Position numbers and translations under genes: made by a program
Shown here: positions 42,282 through 50,601 of the stretch, one piece after another
Position numbering within the stretch: position 1 is the stretch's first letter
Layout of the letters: every line of letters begins with the position of its first letter
Notes under the pieces: model-generated
Database searches by the model: none
Told to the model about the DNA's origin: nothing
Seen by the model: the letters and a program-made list of their open reading frames with translations, nothing else
NCBI RefSeq assembly: GCF_028657905.1
Contig: NZ_CP117782.1
Location: 3,658,001-3,722,000 of the forward strand
DNA length: 64,000 bases
Direction of reading: 5' to 3'
DNA from: Burkholderia sp. FERM BP-3421
Lineage (GTDB): Bacteria > Pseudomonadota > Gammaproteobacteria > Burkholderiales > Burkholderiaceae

Positions 42282-43400
42282 TCAGCGCAGGCCGTGACGC
42301 GCCTTGTAGTCGAGCGCGTAGGCGAGCTTGCCGGGCTTGTCCGCATCGATGGGCTGGCGCAGCTTGTCGAACTCCCCCTTGCTGTATTTCCTGCCGGCAT
42401 TGAGCGCGTCGAGGCGGCCCAGGTCGGCGCCCGTCTTGCCGTCGATGATCGGATCGGTGGCCGCGACCATCCGCGTCGAGGCGTTCCAGACTGCGTTCAG
42501 GTAGCCCGCATCCGCTTTCGCCGGATCGGGATCGGTCGCGCCGGCGCGCGCCAGGTCGTAGCGCGCGAGGTCGAAGCCCGCCGGCTTCCGGCGCAGCCAG
42601 TCGGCCCAGTAGAACTCCAGGTAGTCGGTGGCCTGCGCCGGCTTGCTGTAGCCGATGTCGCGCGTGAAATAGACGAGCGCGCGGAACCGGTCGTCCTGCA
42701 TCCCGTGTTTCAGCCCGAGTCCGGCCGGCAGCTGCGCCGCGCTGATCGGCCGTCCCTCGCCGTCCTTCAGGCGCGTGTAGCCGCGGCTCTGCATCTGCTG
42801 CCAGAACGCGGCGCCCGAGTAATCGCTGAGGTTGTCCTTTACCACCACGTGCACGTGCAGCGCGGCGCCGCCGTCGGGCGTCTCGTAGTAGGTCGACAGC
42901 CCGTGATGGCCGTCCGTCACGTACAACGTGTCGCCGTTCGGCCCGATCACCACCGGATTCAGCACGCTGCGGTCGCGCGCGGCCGGATCCGTGGTCGTGC
43001 AGGCATAGCTGGTCGGGTCGCCGAGCCGCGAGCGCGGGCCCGAGCCGTTCGGCGCGAGGCCGCCGAGCCCTTCGTCCGCACAGAAGTCGTCGAATTTCTT
43101 GTCCGGCTGCAGTTCGTAGCGGCCGAGCTTGTAATAGATCTGGTCGTAGCCGAGCGCGCCCTGGGTCGGATGCAGGTCGCCCAGGGTGATGTCGAGCAGT
43201 TCGCCCGTGCGCACGGCGCGCCATTTGCCGGGCGCAGGCGTGGCGGGCGGCGCCGGTTCGGCCGCGATGGGCGTGCTCGCGCCCGGCGCGGGGGCGGCCC
43301 CGCGCAGATCCAGGGCGACGGGCGCGGTGCCGTCGCCGCCGCAGGCGGCGAGCAGCGTGAGCAGGCAGGCGGCGGTTAGGCGGGCGAACGGGGTCGGCAT
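42282..43400 (-). CDS. lipoprotein with a ParB/Srx-type domain
   Basis: A 372-residue secreted lipoprotein: the signal peptide ends in the lipobox LLAAC (Cys20), followed by GGDG and an Ala/Pro-rich linker (about 23-60). The body begins LLDITLGDLHPTQGALGYDQIYYKLGRYEL and contains NPVVIGPNGDTLYVTDGHHGLSTYYE, which resembles the GxxxxxDGHHR nucleotide-binding turn of ParB/sulfiredoxin-fold proteins. ParB itself is cytoplasmic, so an exported member must do something else; nuclease or ligand-binding roles are only guesses. Confidence 0.75.
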   Translation of the reverse strand: MPTPFARLTAACLLTLLAACGGDGTAPVALDLRGAAPAPGASTPIAAEPAPPATPAPGKWRAVRTGELLDITLGDLHPTQGALGYDQIYYKLGRYELQPDKKFDDFCADEGLGGLAPNGSGPRSRLGDPTSYACTTTDPAARDRSVLNPVVIGPNGDTLYVTDGHHGLSTYYETPDGGAALHVHVVVKDNLSDYSGAAFWQQMQSRGYTRLKDGEGRPISAAQLPAGLGLKHGMQDDRFRALVYFTRDIGYSKPAQATDYLEFYWADWLRRKPAGFDLARYDLARAGATDPDPAKADAGYLNAVWNASTRMVAATDPIIDGKTGADLGRLDALNAGRKYSKGEFDKLRQPIDADKPGKLAYALDYKARHGLR

Positions 43401-43511
43401 CGGGCAGGCGCTCCGGAACGAGAGGGCGATGGGCGCGGCAAGCGCGCCCGCTGATGCGTCAGCTTAGCGAATTCGTATGACAGCCGGTTGAAAGTATTGC
43501 CGGCGCGCGGC

Positions 43512-44447
43512 TCAGCGCTGATCCGGATCGGCGGGGGCGGCCGCGCGCCGGCGCGCGCGCTTCGACGCGCCGTTGACGAGCGCCCAGCGCAGCACCGGCG
43601 CGACGGCGCGCACGCTGGGCCGCACCAGCGCGCGGCGCAGCGGCGCGAACGTGGCGACGCCGAGCATCTGCTGCGCCCAGGGCGGCAGCAGGTCGAGGCC
43701 GGCGTTCAGGATCAGCGACGCGGCCGGGCGCAGCGCGGGCCTCGGCACGGGCGCGTCGAACAGCACGCGGATCACTTCATGGGTGCGCTCGCTCGCGACC
43801 AGCTCGGTGCGCATCGCGCCGAAATAGGCGGCGACTTCCGCGCGCGACGCGGGCACCACGGTCGCGCCGAGCAGCTGCGCGATCCGGGCCGTCTCGGCGT
43901 AGTAGCGGTCCTGTTCGGCGCCCGGCAGGCGTGGGTTCACGTAGCGCAGGTGCGCGGCCAGGAAGCTCGACACTTCCGCGACGTGCACCCAGGTCAGCAG
44001 GGCCGGGTCGCTCGCGCGGTAGGCGCGCCCGTCCGGGGCGACGCCCGTCACGCCCGCGTGGATCGCGCGGACCCGCTCGATCAGCCGCAGCGCGTCGGCG
44101 CGGCTGCCGAACGTGGTGCCGGCGATGAAGGTGGAGGTGCGCCGCAGCCGGCCGAGAATATCGGTGCGAAACGTGGAATGGTCCCACACGCCGGCGAGTG
44201 CGAGCGGATGCAGCGCCTGCAGCAGCAGCGCCGAGATGCCGCCCGCCATCATCGAGGTGAAATCGGCATGGACCTTCCAGCACACCGCGTCCGGCCCGAA
44301 CAGGCCCGGATCGCCCGGCGGAGAGGCAAAGTCGAGGGTCGGGCCGCCGCCGCCCGACGTCAGGTGCGTGATGCCGCCCGCGATGCGGGCGCGCAGGCGG
44401 GCGAGGCGGGTCGCCTGCGCGGAAGGGGTATCGGGCGAGGCGGACAT
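43512..44447 (-). CDS. MpaB/latex-clearing-like oxygenase (DUF2236)
   Basis: A 311-residue protein of the DUF2236 family, which includes heme-dependent rubber oxygenase and MpaB. Diagnostic stretches are DAVCWKVHADFTSMMAGGISALLLQALHPLALAGVWDHSTFRTDILGRLRRTSTFI, the LLTWVHVAEVSSFLAAH motif and YFGAMRTELVASE. The His in ALHPLA and in TWVHVAE are candidates for heme ligands. Natural substrate unknown. I use the ATG 24 bp after the upstream ruvB stop. Confidence 0.85.
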   Translation of the reverse strand: MSASPDTPSAQATRLARLRARIAGGITHLTSGGGGPTLDFASPPGDPGLFGPDAVCWKVHADFTSMMAGGISALLLQALHPLALAGVWDHSTFRTDILGRLRRTSTFIAGTTFGSRADALRLIERVRAIHAGVTGVAPDGRAYRASDPALLTWVHVAEVSSFLAAHLRYVNPRLPGAEQDRYYAETARIAQLLGATVVPASRAEVAAYFGAMRTELVASERTHEVIRVLFDAPVPRPALRPAASLILNAGLDLLPPWAQQMLGVATFAPLRRALVRPSVRAVAPVLRWALVNGASKRARRRAAAPADPDQR

Positions 44448-44470
44448 CGGTGCGGCGGGCGTCGGTCGGA

Positions 44471-45541
44471 TCAGCGCGGCGGATCCGACGTGTCCCACAT
44501 GCCGCGCACCGGGCTGGCCGCGTCCGGCGCCGCGAGCCCGAAGTGGCGGTAGGTGAGCAGCGTCGCGACGCGGCCGCGCGGCGTGCGCTGCAGGAAGCCC
44601 TGCTGGATCAGGTACGGTTCGAGCACGTCCTCGATCGTGTCGCGCTCCTCGCCGATCGCGGCGGCGAGGTTGTCGACGCCGACCGGGCCGCCGTCGAACT
44701 TGTACAGGATCGCTTCGAGCAGCTTACGGTCCATCAGGTCGAAGCCGACCGGGTCGACGTCGAGCATCGCGAGCGCGGCGTCCGCGACCGCGGCGGTGAT
44801 GTTGCCGTCCGCCTTCACCTCCGCGTAGTCGCGCACGCGGCGCAACAGGCGGTTCGCGATCCGCGGCGTGCCGCGCGAGCGCTTGGCGATCTCGAGCGCG
44901 CCGCTCGGGTCGATCTGCGCGTTCAGCAGCGAGGCGGAGCGGCGCACGATGCGCGCCAGTTGCTCCGCGTCGTAGAACTCGAGGCGCGCGACGATCCCGA
45001 AGCGGTCGCGCAGCGGGTTCGTGAGCATCCCGGCGCGGGTGGTCGCGCCGACCAGCGTGAACGGCTGCAGGTCGAGCTTCACGCTGCGCGCGGCCGGCCC
45101 CTCGCCGATCATGATGTCGATCTGGTAGTCCTCGAGCGCCGGATACAGGATTTCCTCGACGACCGGCGAGAGCCGATGGATTTCGTCGATGAACAGCACG
45201 TCGTTGGCTTCGAGGTTGGTGAGCAGCGCGGCGAGGTCGCCCGCGCGTTCGAGCACCGGGCCGGAGGTCTGACGCAGGCTCACGCCCATCTCGCGCGCGA
45301 TGATGTGCGCGAGCGTGGTCTTGCCGAGGCCGGGCGGCCCGAACAACAGCACGTGGTCGAGCGCTTCCGAGCGGCGCTTGGCCGCCTCGATGAAGATTTC
45401 GAGCTGGCCGCGCACCTTTTCCTGGCCGACGTATTCGTCGAGCTGGCGCGGTCGCAGCGCGCGTTCGAACGCTTCCTCGTGCGACGAGGCGGGCGTGGCG
45501 GCAATGATCCGCTCGGCGGCGAGTTTGTCGGTTTCGATCAT
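44471..45541 (-). CDS. ruvB: Holliday junction helicase subunit RuvB
   Basis: AAA+ motor that drives branch migration with RuvA. The 356-residue protein has Walker A GPPGLGKTT, Walker B VLFIDEIHRLS, sensor GATTRAGML, the arginine finger region NPLRDRFGI and a C-terminal winged helix (RTPRGRVATLLTYRHFGL). It is separated from ruvA by 453 bp containing a minisatellite, unlike the usual tight ruvAB spacing. Confidence 0.98.
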   Translation of the reverse strand: MIETDKLAAERIIAATPASSHEEAFERALRPRQLDEYVGQEKVRGQLEIFIEAAKRRSEALDHVLLFGPPGLGKTTLAHIIAREMGVSLRQTSGPVLERAGDLAALLTNLEANDVLFIDEIHRLSPVVEEILYPALEDYQIDIMIGEGPAARSVKLDLQPFTLVGATTRAGMLTNPLRDRFGIVARLEFYDAEQLARIVRRSASLLNAQIDPSGALEIAKRSRGTPRIANRLLRRVRDYAEVKADGNITAAVADAALAMLDVDPVGFDLMDRKLLEAILYKFDGGPVGVDNLAAAIGEERDTIEDVLEPYLIQQGFLQRTPRGRVATLLTYRHFGLAAPDAASPVRGMWDTSDPPR

Positions 45542-45720
45542 GCGGGCATTGTACCGCGCGCCGGTCGCGCGGCCCGCATGCGCCACCGGGGTGTGGCGCG
45601 CTTCGGGGCGGCGGGCGGGGCGATCGTCCGGGCCGTGCTTCGTGCGGTGGAGGCGTGCCCGGCGGACCGGAGAGAGGCCGGAAGCGAGGCGGATCGAGGT
45701 GAGGCGGCCTGAGGCGGCCT

Positions 45721-45935
45721 GATCAAGGCAAGGCGGATCGAGGTAAGGCAGACCGAGGCAAGGCAGACCGAGGCAAGGCAGACCGAGGCAAGGCAGACCG
45801 AGGCAAGGCAGACCGAGGCAAGGCAGACCGAGGCAAGGCAGACCGAGGCAAGGCAGACCGAGGCAAGGCAGACCGAGGCAAGGCAGACCGAGGCAAGGCA
45901 GACCGAGGCAAGGCGGATCGAGGCAAGGCAGACCG
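45721..45935. repeat. 15-bp minisatellite between ruvA and ruvB
   Basis: GACCGAGGCAAGGCA is repeated in perfect tandem ten times (45751-45900). Four slightly diverged full units flank these, and more degenerate copies extend back to about 45660. The tract lies between ruvA (upstream in transcription) and ruvB. Translation of one minus-strand frame gives a monotonous Leu-Pro-Arg-Ser-Ala peptide with no sign of being a real protein. Confidence 0.97.
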
Positions 45936-45994
45936 GGGCGCGATAGACGGGACCGCAGCCGATCGGGCGCCCCGGTCTTGGACGGCGCCGCCCG

Positions 45995-46576
45995 TCAGGC
46001 CTTCGACAGCGCCTTCAGCGACAGCTTGATGCCCTCGGACACGCCGGTGCCGGCCGGCACGTTCTTGATCGCGGCGAGCGCTTCCTTCTCCGAATAGCCG
46101 AGCGCGAGCAATGCGTTGAGGATGTCCGACGCATGGTCGGACGGCGAGGCGGCACCCGCGAGCGGGCCGAGGTCCGCGCCGAGCTTGCCCTTGAGTTCGA
46201 GCAGCAGGCGCTCGGCGGTCTTCTTGCCGATCCCGGGCACGCGCGTCAGGCGCGCGGCGTCCTGCAGCGTGACCGCCTGCGCCAGATCCTGCACGCTCAT
46301 CCCGGACAGCACCGCGAGCGCCATCCGCGCCCCGACGCCGGTGATCTTCAGCAACTCGCGGAAGGTCGAGCGTTCCTGCGGCGTGAGGAATCCATACAGC
46401 AGGTGGGCGTCCTCGCGGACGATCAGCTGGGTCAGCAGCACGACCTGCTCGCCCGTGTGCGGCAGGTTGTAGAACGTGCTCATCGGCACGTCGATCTCGT
46501 AACCGACGCCGTTGCAGTCGACGAGGAGGTGGGGCGGGTTCTTTTCGAGCAGGGTGCCCGCGATGCGACCGATCAT
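45995..46576 (-). CDS. ruvA: Holliday junction DNA-binding subunit RuvA
   Basis: Tetrameric junction-recognition protein, 193 residues. The OB-fold N-terminus MIGRIAGTLLEKNPPHLLVDCNGVGYEIDVP, the helix-hairpin-helix motifs LLKITGVGARMALAVLSG and LTRVPGIGKKTAERLLLELKGKL, and the C-terminal RuvB-binding domain (SDILNALLALGYSEKEALAAIK) are all present. Confidence 0.98.
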   Translation of the reverse strand: MIGRIAGTLLEKNPPHLLVDCNGVGYEIDVPMSTFYNLPHTGEQVVLLTQLIVREDAHLLYGFLTPQERSTFRELLKITGVGARMALAVLSGMSVQDLAQAVTLQDAARLTRVPGIGKKTAERLLLELKGKLGADLGPLAGAASPSDHASDILNALLALGYSEKEALAAIKNVPAGTGVSEGIKLSLKALSKA

Positions 46577-46774
46577 GGAGGAGCGGAATACGTGACGGAA
46601 AGCGCGAGTGTAGCGCACGCCGGCCGACCGGCGCGGCGGCGCGGGCGTGCTCCCCTGCACCCGGCGGGGCGCGCCTGGGCCGGCCGGGTCAGAGCCTCCA
46701 TGCCGGAGCGGCCGCACCAGGGTTCGTCGAGGCGAGCCGGCTGCGTCCGAGCCGGGCCCAGGTCGCGGCCGCGT

Positions 46775-47317
46775 CTACCCGACGAGCCGGCCGCGCCGCA
46801 CGCGCAGCCCGCGCCTGGCGAGCGCCGGCGCGAGTTCGCCCAGCGTGCCGAGCGTGGTGCCGCCGTGCGCATGGCAGATCGCCATGCCGAGCGCGTCGGC
46901 CGCGTCCGTGCCCGGCAGGCCGGACAGGCACAGCAGCCGCGCGACCATCTGCTGCATCTGCTCCTTGGTCGCGCGGCCGTAGCCGACCACCGCCTGCTTG
47001 AGCTGCAGCGCGGTGTACTCGGCGACCGGCAGGCCGCCCGACACCAGCCCGCAGATCGCGGCGCCGCGCGCCTGGCCGAGCAGCAGCGTCGACTGCGGAT
47101 TGACGTTGACGAACACCTTCTCGATCGCCGCCTGGTCGGGCGCGTGCTGGCGGACCAGCGTCGATACGCCGTCATAGATCGTGCCGAGCCGGGTGGGGAG
47201 GTCGGCGGTGGCGGTCTTGATCACGCCGCTCGCGACGTAGGCGAGCTGATGGCCGCTCACGTCGATCACGCCGAAGCCCGTGACGCGCAAGCCGGGGTCG
47301 ATGCCGAGGATTCGCAT
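46775..47317 (-). CDS. ruvC: Holliday junction endonuclease RuvC
   Basis: Resolvase of 180 residues that cuts Holliday junctions. The first acidic catalytic residue is Asp7 in MRILGIDPGLRVTGFGV; others lie in the AAIEKVFVNVNPQSTLLLGQARGAA and GTDAADALGMAICH segments. It is 198 bp upstream of ruvA on the same strand. Confidence 0.97.
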   Translation of the reverse strand: MRILGIDPGLRVTGFGVIDVSGHQLAYVASGVIKTATADLPTRLGTIYDGVSTLVRQHAPDQAAIEKVFVNVNPQSTLLLGQARGAAICGLVSGGLPVAEYTALQLKQAVVGYGRATKEQMQQMVARLLCLSGLPGTDAADALGMAICHAHGGTTLGTLGELAPALARRGLRVRRGRLVG

Positions 47318-47402
47318 GGAAAAGCCGGAAGAACTGCGTGTTAGCGATACTACAACGATTGCGGCGTGCCGCACGGCACTGCGCCGCCGCCTGCGCGGGC
47401 CA

Positions 47403-47436
47403 ATAAAAAACCCGGCAGCGCGGCGGCGGCCGGGTT
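47403..47436 (-). terminator. terminator of purH
   Basis: On the minus strand AACCCGGC and GCCGGGTT pair across a 12-base loop, followed by a T-rich run (the complement of the A tract at 47403-47410). It lies between purH and ruvC. Confidence 0.82.
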
Positions 47437-47462
47437 TCGCAGTGCGCGACGCCGCGCCGGGA

Positions 47463-49028
47463 TCAGTGACGGAAGTGGCGTACGCCCGTCAGGACCATCG
47501 CGATGCCGTGCTCGTCGGCGGCGGCGATCACTTCGTCGTCGCGCATCGAGCCGCCCGGCTGGATCACGCAGGTCGCGCCCGCCGCGACCACCACGTCGAG
47601 GCCGTCGCGGAACGGGAAGAACGCGTCCGACGCGACCGCCGAGCCGGCCAGCGCGAGGCCGGCGTTCTGCGCCTTGATGCTCGCGATGCGCGCCGAATCG
47701 ACGCGGCTCATCTGGCCTGCGCCGACGCCGAGCGTCATGCCGTTGCCGCAGAACACGATCGCATTCGACTTCACGAACTTCGCGACGCGCCACGCGAACA
47801 GCAGGTCGTCCATTTCCTTCGCCGTCGGCTGGCGCTTCGTGACCACGCGCAGCTCGTCCGGCTGCACGTTCTTCGCGTCGAGCGACTGCACCAGCAGGCC
47901 GCCGCCGACCCGCTTCAGGTCGAATGCGTTATGGCCTTCGCCCAGGGCGATTTCCAGCAGACGCACGTTCTGCTTGGCGGCGAACAGCTGCTTGGCGGCG
48001 TCGCTGAACGACGGCGCGATCAGCACCTCGACGAACTGCTTCGCGACCGCCTGCGCGGCAGCCTCGTCGACTTCGCGGTTGAACGCGATGATGCCGCCGA
48101 ACGCGGAGGTCGGATCGGTCTGGAACGCCTTCGCGTACGCGTCGGCCGCATCGGCGCCCACCGCCACGCCGCACGGGTTCGCGTGCTTGACGATCACGCA
48201 GGCCGGCGCGTCGAAGGTCTTCACGCATTCCCACGCTGCGTCGGAATCGGCGATGTTGTTGTACGACAGTTCCTTGCCTTGCAGCTGGCGATAGCTCGAC
48301 AGCGCGCCCGCGGGCGCCGCGAGGTCGCGGTAGAACGCCGCGCTCTGGTGCGGATTCTCGCCGTAGCGCAGGTCCTGCACCTTGTCGAACGCGAGGTTCA
48401 GCGTAGCCGGGTAGGGCTTGCGCGACGCGTGCTGCAGCTCGTCGGTCAGGCTCGTCAGGTAGTTCGTGATCGCGCCGTCGTACTGCGCGGTGTGCGCGAA
48501 CACCTTGGTCGCGAGGCGGAAGTTGGTCGCGTAGCCGACCGTGTTGCCGTTCGCCTTCATCTCGTCCAGCACGACCGCGTAGTCGGCCGGGTCGACGACG
48601 ACCGTGACGTCGCGATGGTTCTTCGCGGCCGAGCGCAGCATGGTCGGGCCGCCGATGTCGATGTTCTCGATCGCGTCGGCGAGCGTGCAGTCGTCCTTCG
48701 CGATGGTCGCGACGAACGGGTACAGGTTCACGACCAGCAGGTCGATCGTCGGGATCTGGTGGGCGTCGAGCGCCGCCATGTGCTCCGGCAGGTCGCGGCG
48801 CGCGAGGATGCCGCCGTGCACCTTCGGATGCAGCGTCTTCACGCGCCCGTCGAGCATTTCGGGAAAGCCCGTGTAGTCCGCCACCTCGGTGACGCTCAGG
48901 CCGGCGTCGGCCAGCAGTTTTGCGGTGCCGCCCGTCGACAGCAGCTGGACGCCTTGCTGCGACAGCGCTTTCGCGAAGTCGACGATGCCGGTTTTGTCGG
49001 AAACGGAAAGAAGCGCTTGCTTGATCAT
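47463..49028 (-). CDS. purH: bifunctional AICAR transformylase/IMP cyclohydrolase
   Basis: Last two steps of IMP synthesis. The 521-residue protein has an N-terminal cyclohydrolase domain (ALLSVSDKTGIVDFAKAL, LSTGGTAKLLADAG, FPEMLDGRVKTLHPKVHGGILARRD) and a C-terminal formyltransferase domain (DLRYGENPHQSAAFYRD, CVIVKHANPCGVAVG, and the final SDAFFPFRDGLDVVVAAG). An in-frame ATG 18 bases upstream would add six residues (MGGTIM). Confidence 0.97.
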   Translation of the reverse strand: MIKQALLSVSDKTGIVDFAKALSQQGVQLLSTGGTAKLLADAGLSVTEVADYTGFPEMLDGRVKTLHPKVHGGILARRDLPEHMAALDAHQIPTIDLLVVNLYPFVATIAKDDCTLADAIENIDIGGPTMLRSAAKNHRDVTVVVDPADYAVVLDEMKANGNTVGYATNFRLATKVFAHTAQYDGAITNYLTSLTDELQHASRKPYPATLNLAFDKVQDLRYGENPHQSAAFYRDLAAPAGALSSYRQLQGKELSYNNIADSDAAWECVKTFDAPACVIVKHANPCGVAVGADAADAYAKAFQTDPTSAFGGIIAFNREVDEAAAQAVAKQFVEVLIAPSFSDAAKQLFAAKQNVRLLEIALGEGHNAFDLKRVGGGLLVQSLDAKNVQPDELRVVTKRQPTAKEMDDLLFAWRVAKFVKSNAIVFCGNGMTLGVGAGQMSRVDSARIASIKAQNAGLALAGSAVASDAFFPFRDGLDVVVAAGATCVIQPGGSMRDDEVIAAADEHGIAMVLTGVRHFRH

Positions 49029-49072
49029 GATGGTGCCACCCATAGCCAGGAAAACGGGGACAGGGCCGCTGT

Positions 49073-49306
49073 CTACAGCAGGCCGTGCTGCTGCAGCTTC
49101 TTGCGCAGCGTATTGCGATTGATGCCGAGGTACTCCGCGGCCAGCGACTGGTTGCCGCCCGCCTGTACGAGCACGACTTCGAGCATCGGCTTCTCGACGC
49201 ACGACATCACCATTTCATAGACGTCGTGCGGATTGGAGCCGTCGAGATCCCGGAAGTAGCCATCCAGGCTGTCGCGGACGCATTGTTCGATGTTGTGCTT
49301 GCTCAT
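49073..49306 (-). CDS. fis: Fis-family DNA-binding protein
   Basis: Small nucleoid protein, 77 residues, with the C-terminal helix-turn-helix NQSLAAEYLGINRNTLRKKLQQHGLL of Fis. It is shorter at the N-terminus than E. coli Fis. Its ATG overlaps the dusB stop (ATGA), the dusB-fis operon known across Proteobacteria. Confidence 0.93.
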   Translation of the reverse strand: MSKHNIEQCVRDSLDGYFRDLDGSNPHDVYEMVMSCVEKPMLEVVLVQAGGNQSLAAEYLGINRNTLRKKLQQHGLL

Positions 49307-50367
49307 GCTGCTAACTGGTTATTGTCGTCCGGCTTGCCGTCGGCGTCGGGCTCGTCGTCCACGTAGATCAGGTGGTCGGACAGGGCTTTTTGCGCGTCGA
49401 AGAACGCGTTGACGGCGGCGAGCTGCTCACGGGTGGTGTCGAGCGTGTTCATGCGATGCCGGAACGCATTGGCGCCGGAAAGGCCGCGAGTGTACCAGCC
49501 GATGTGCTTGCGTGCAGTACGCACGCCGGTAAATTCCCCGTAGAACGCGTAGTGGTCTTCGAGGTGCTCGTTCATGACCTGCTGGATTTCGTCGATCAGG
49601 GGGGGCGGGAGCGGCTCGCCGCAGCGCAGGAAGTGCTCGATCTCGCGGAACAGCCACGGCCGGCCCTGCGCGGCGCGACCGATCATCAGCGCGTCGGCGC
49701 CCGTCGCATCGAGCACCGCCTTGGCCTTCGCGGGCGTGGTGATGTCGCCGTTCGCGACCACCGGGATGCGCACGGCGGCCTTCACCGCGGCGATCGTCTC
49801 GTACTCGGCGTCGCCGCGGTACAGGTCGGCGCGGGTGCGGCCGTGCACGGTCAGCATCGCGATGCCGGCGTCCTCGGCCAGCTTCGCGACCGAGAGCGCG
49901 TTCCGGTGCTCGCGGTCCCAGCCGGTGCGGATCTTCAGCGTGACGGGCACGGCGTCCGGCCCGATGCCGACTGCGCCGACCACCGCCTCGACGATGCGCT
50001 GCACGAGCGGCTCGTTCTGCAGCAGCGCCGAACCGGCCGCGACGTTGCAGACCTTCTTGGCCGGGCAGCCCATGTTGATGTCGATGATCTGCGCGCCGTT
50101 CGCGACGTTGTAGCGCGCGGCCTCCGCCATCATGGCGGGATCGGCGCCCGCGATCTGCACCGCGATCGGCTCGACTTCGCCCGCGTGGTTCGCGCGCCGC
50201 ATGGTCTTCTCGCTCTTCCACAGCTGGGCGTTCGACGCGACCATCTCGGACACCGCATAGCCCGCGCCGAGCCGTTTGCACAGCTGGCGGAACGGCCGGT
50301 CGGTCACGCCCGCCATGGGGGCGACGAACAGGTTGTTGCGCAGAACGTGAGAGCCGAGGACGGGCAT
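49303..50367 (-). CDS. dusB: tRNA-dihydrouridine synthase B
   Basis: FMN enzyme reducing uridines in tRNA. The 354-residue protein has MAGVTDRPFRQLCKRLGAGYAVSEM, the active-site Cys in DINMGCPAKKV, the HGRTRADLYRGDAEYETI segment, and IPVVANGDI and DALMIGRAAQGRPWLF for FMN phosphate. The C-terminal HLEDHYAFYGEFTGVRTARKHIGWY is the RNA-binding domain. Confidence 0.96.
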   Translation of the reverse strand: MPVLGSHVLRNNLFVAPMAGVTDRPFRQLCKRLGAGYAVSEMVASNAQLWKSEKTMRRANHAGEVEPIAVQIAGADPAMMAEAARYNVANGAQIIDINMGCPAKKVCNVAAGSALLQNEPLVQRIVEAVVGAVGIGPDAVPVTLKIRTGWDREHRNALSVAKLAEDAGIAMLTVHGRTRADLYRGDAEYETIAAVKAAVRIPVVANGDITTPAKAKAVLDATGADALMIGRAAQGRPWLFREIEHFLRCGEPLPPPLIDEIQQVMNEHLEDHYAFYGEFTGVRTARKHIGWYTRGLSGANAFRHRMNTLDTTREQLAAVNAFFDAQKALSDHLIYVDDEPDADGKPDDNNQLAA

Positions 50368-50601
50368 GGCGATATCGGGCAGCCCGCGCGAGGCGCAGGC
50401 GGGAAGCGGGCGGAGGGAAAACGGGTATTTTACCGTAAGCGGCCGGATCGACGGATCCGGGGAATTGTCCGCCATGGTTGAATCGTACATCGGCGCGGTG
50501 GGGCGGCCGGGCGGGCGCTCGTGCGGGCCCCGCGGACCGGGCGCGGTTCGACGCGCGGCGGCGTCGCGCTCAGGCAACGGCGTCGAGCCGCGCCGCCGAC
50601 C

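Noticed and set aside
45723..45926. Open frame of repeated Leu-Pro-Arg-Ser-Ala over the ruvA-ruvB minisatellite.
   Set aside because: It is a direct product of the 15-bp repeat, has no start signal and no non-repeat sequence.
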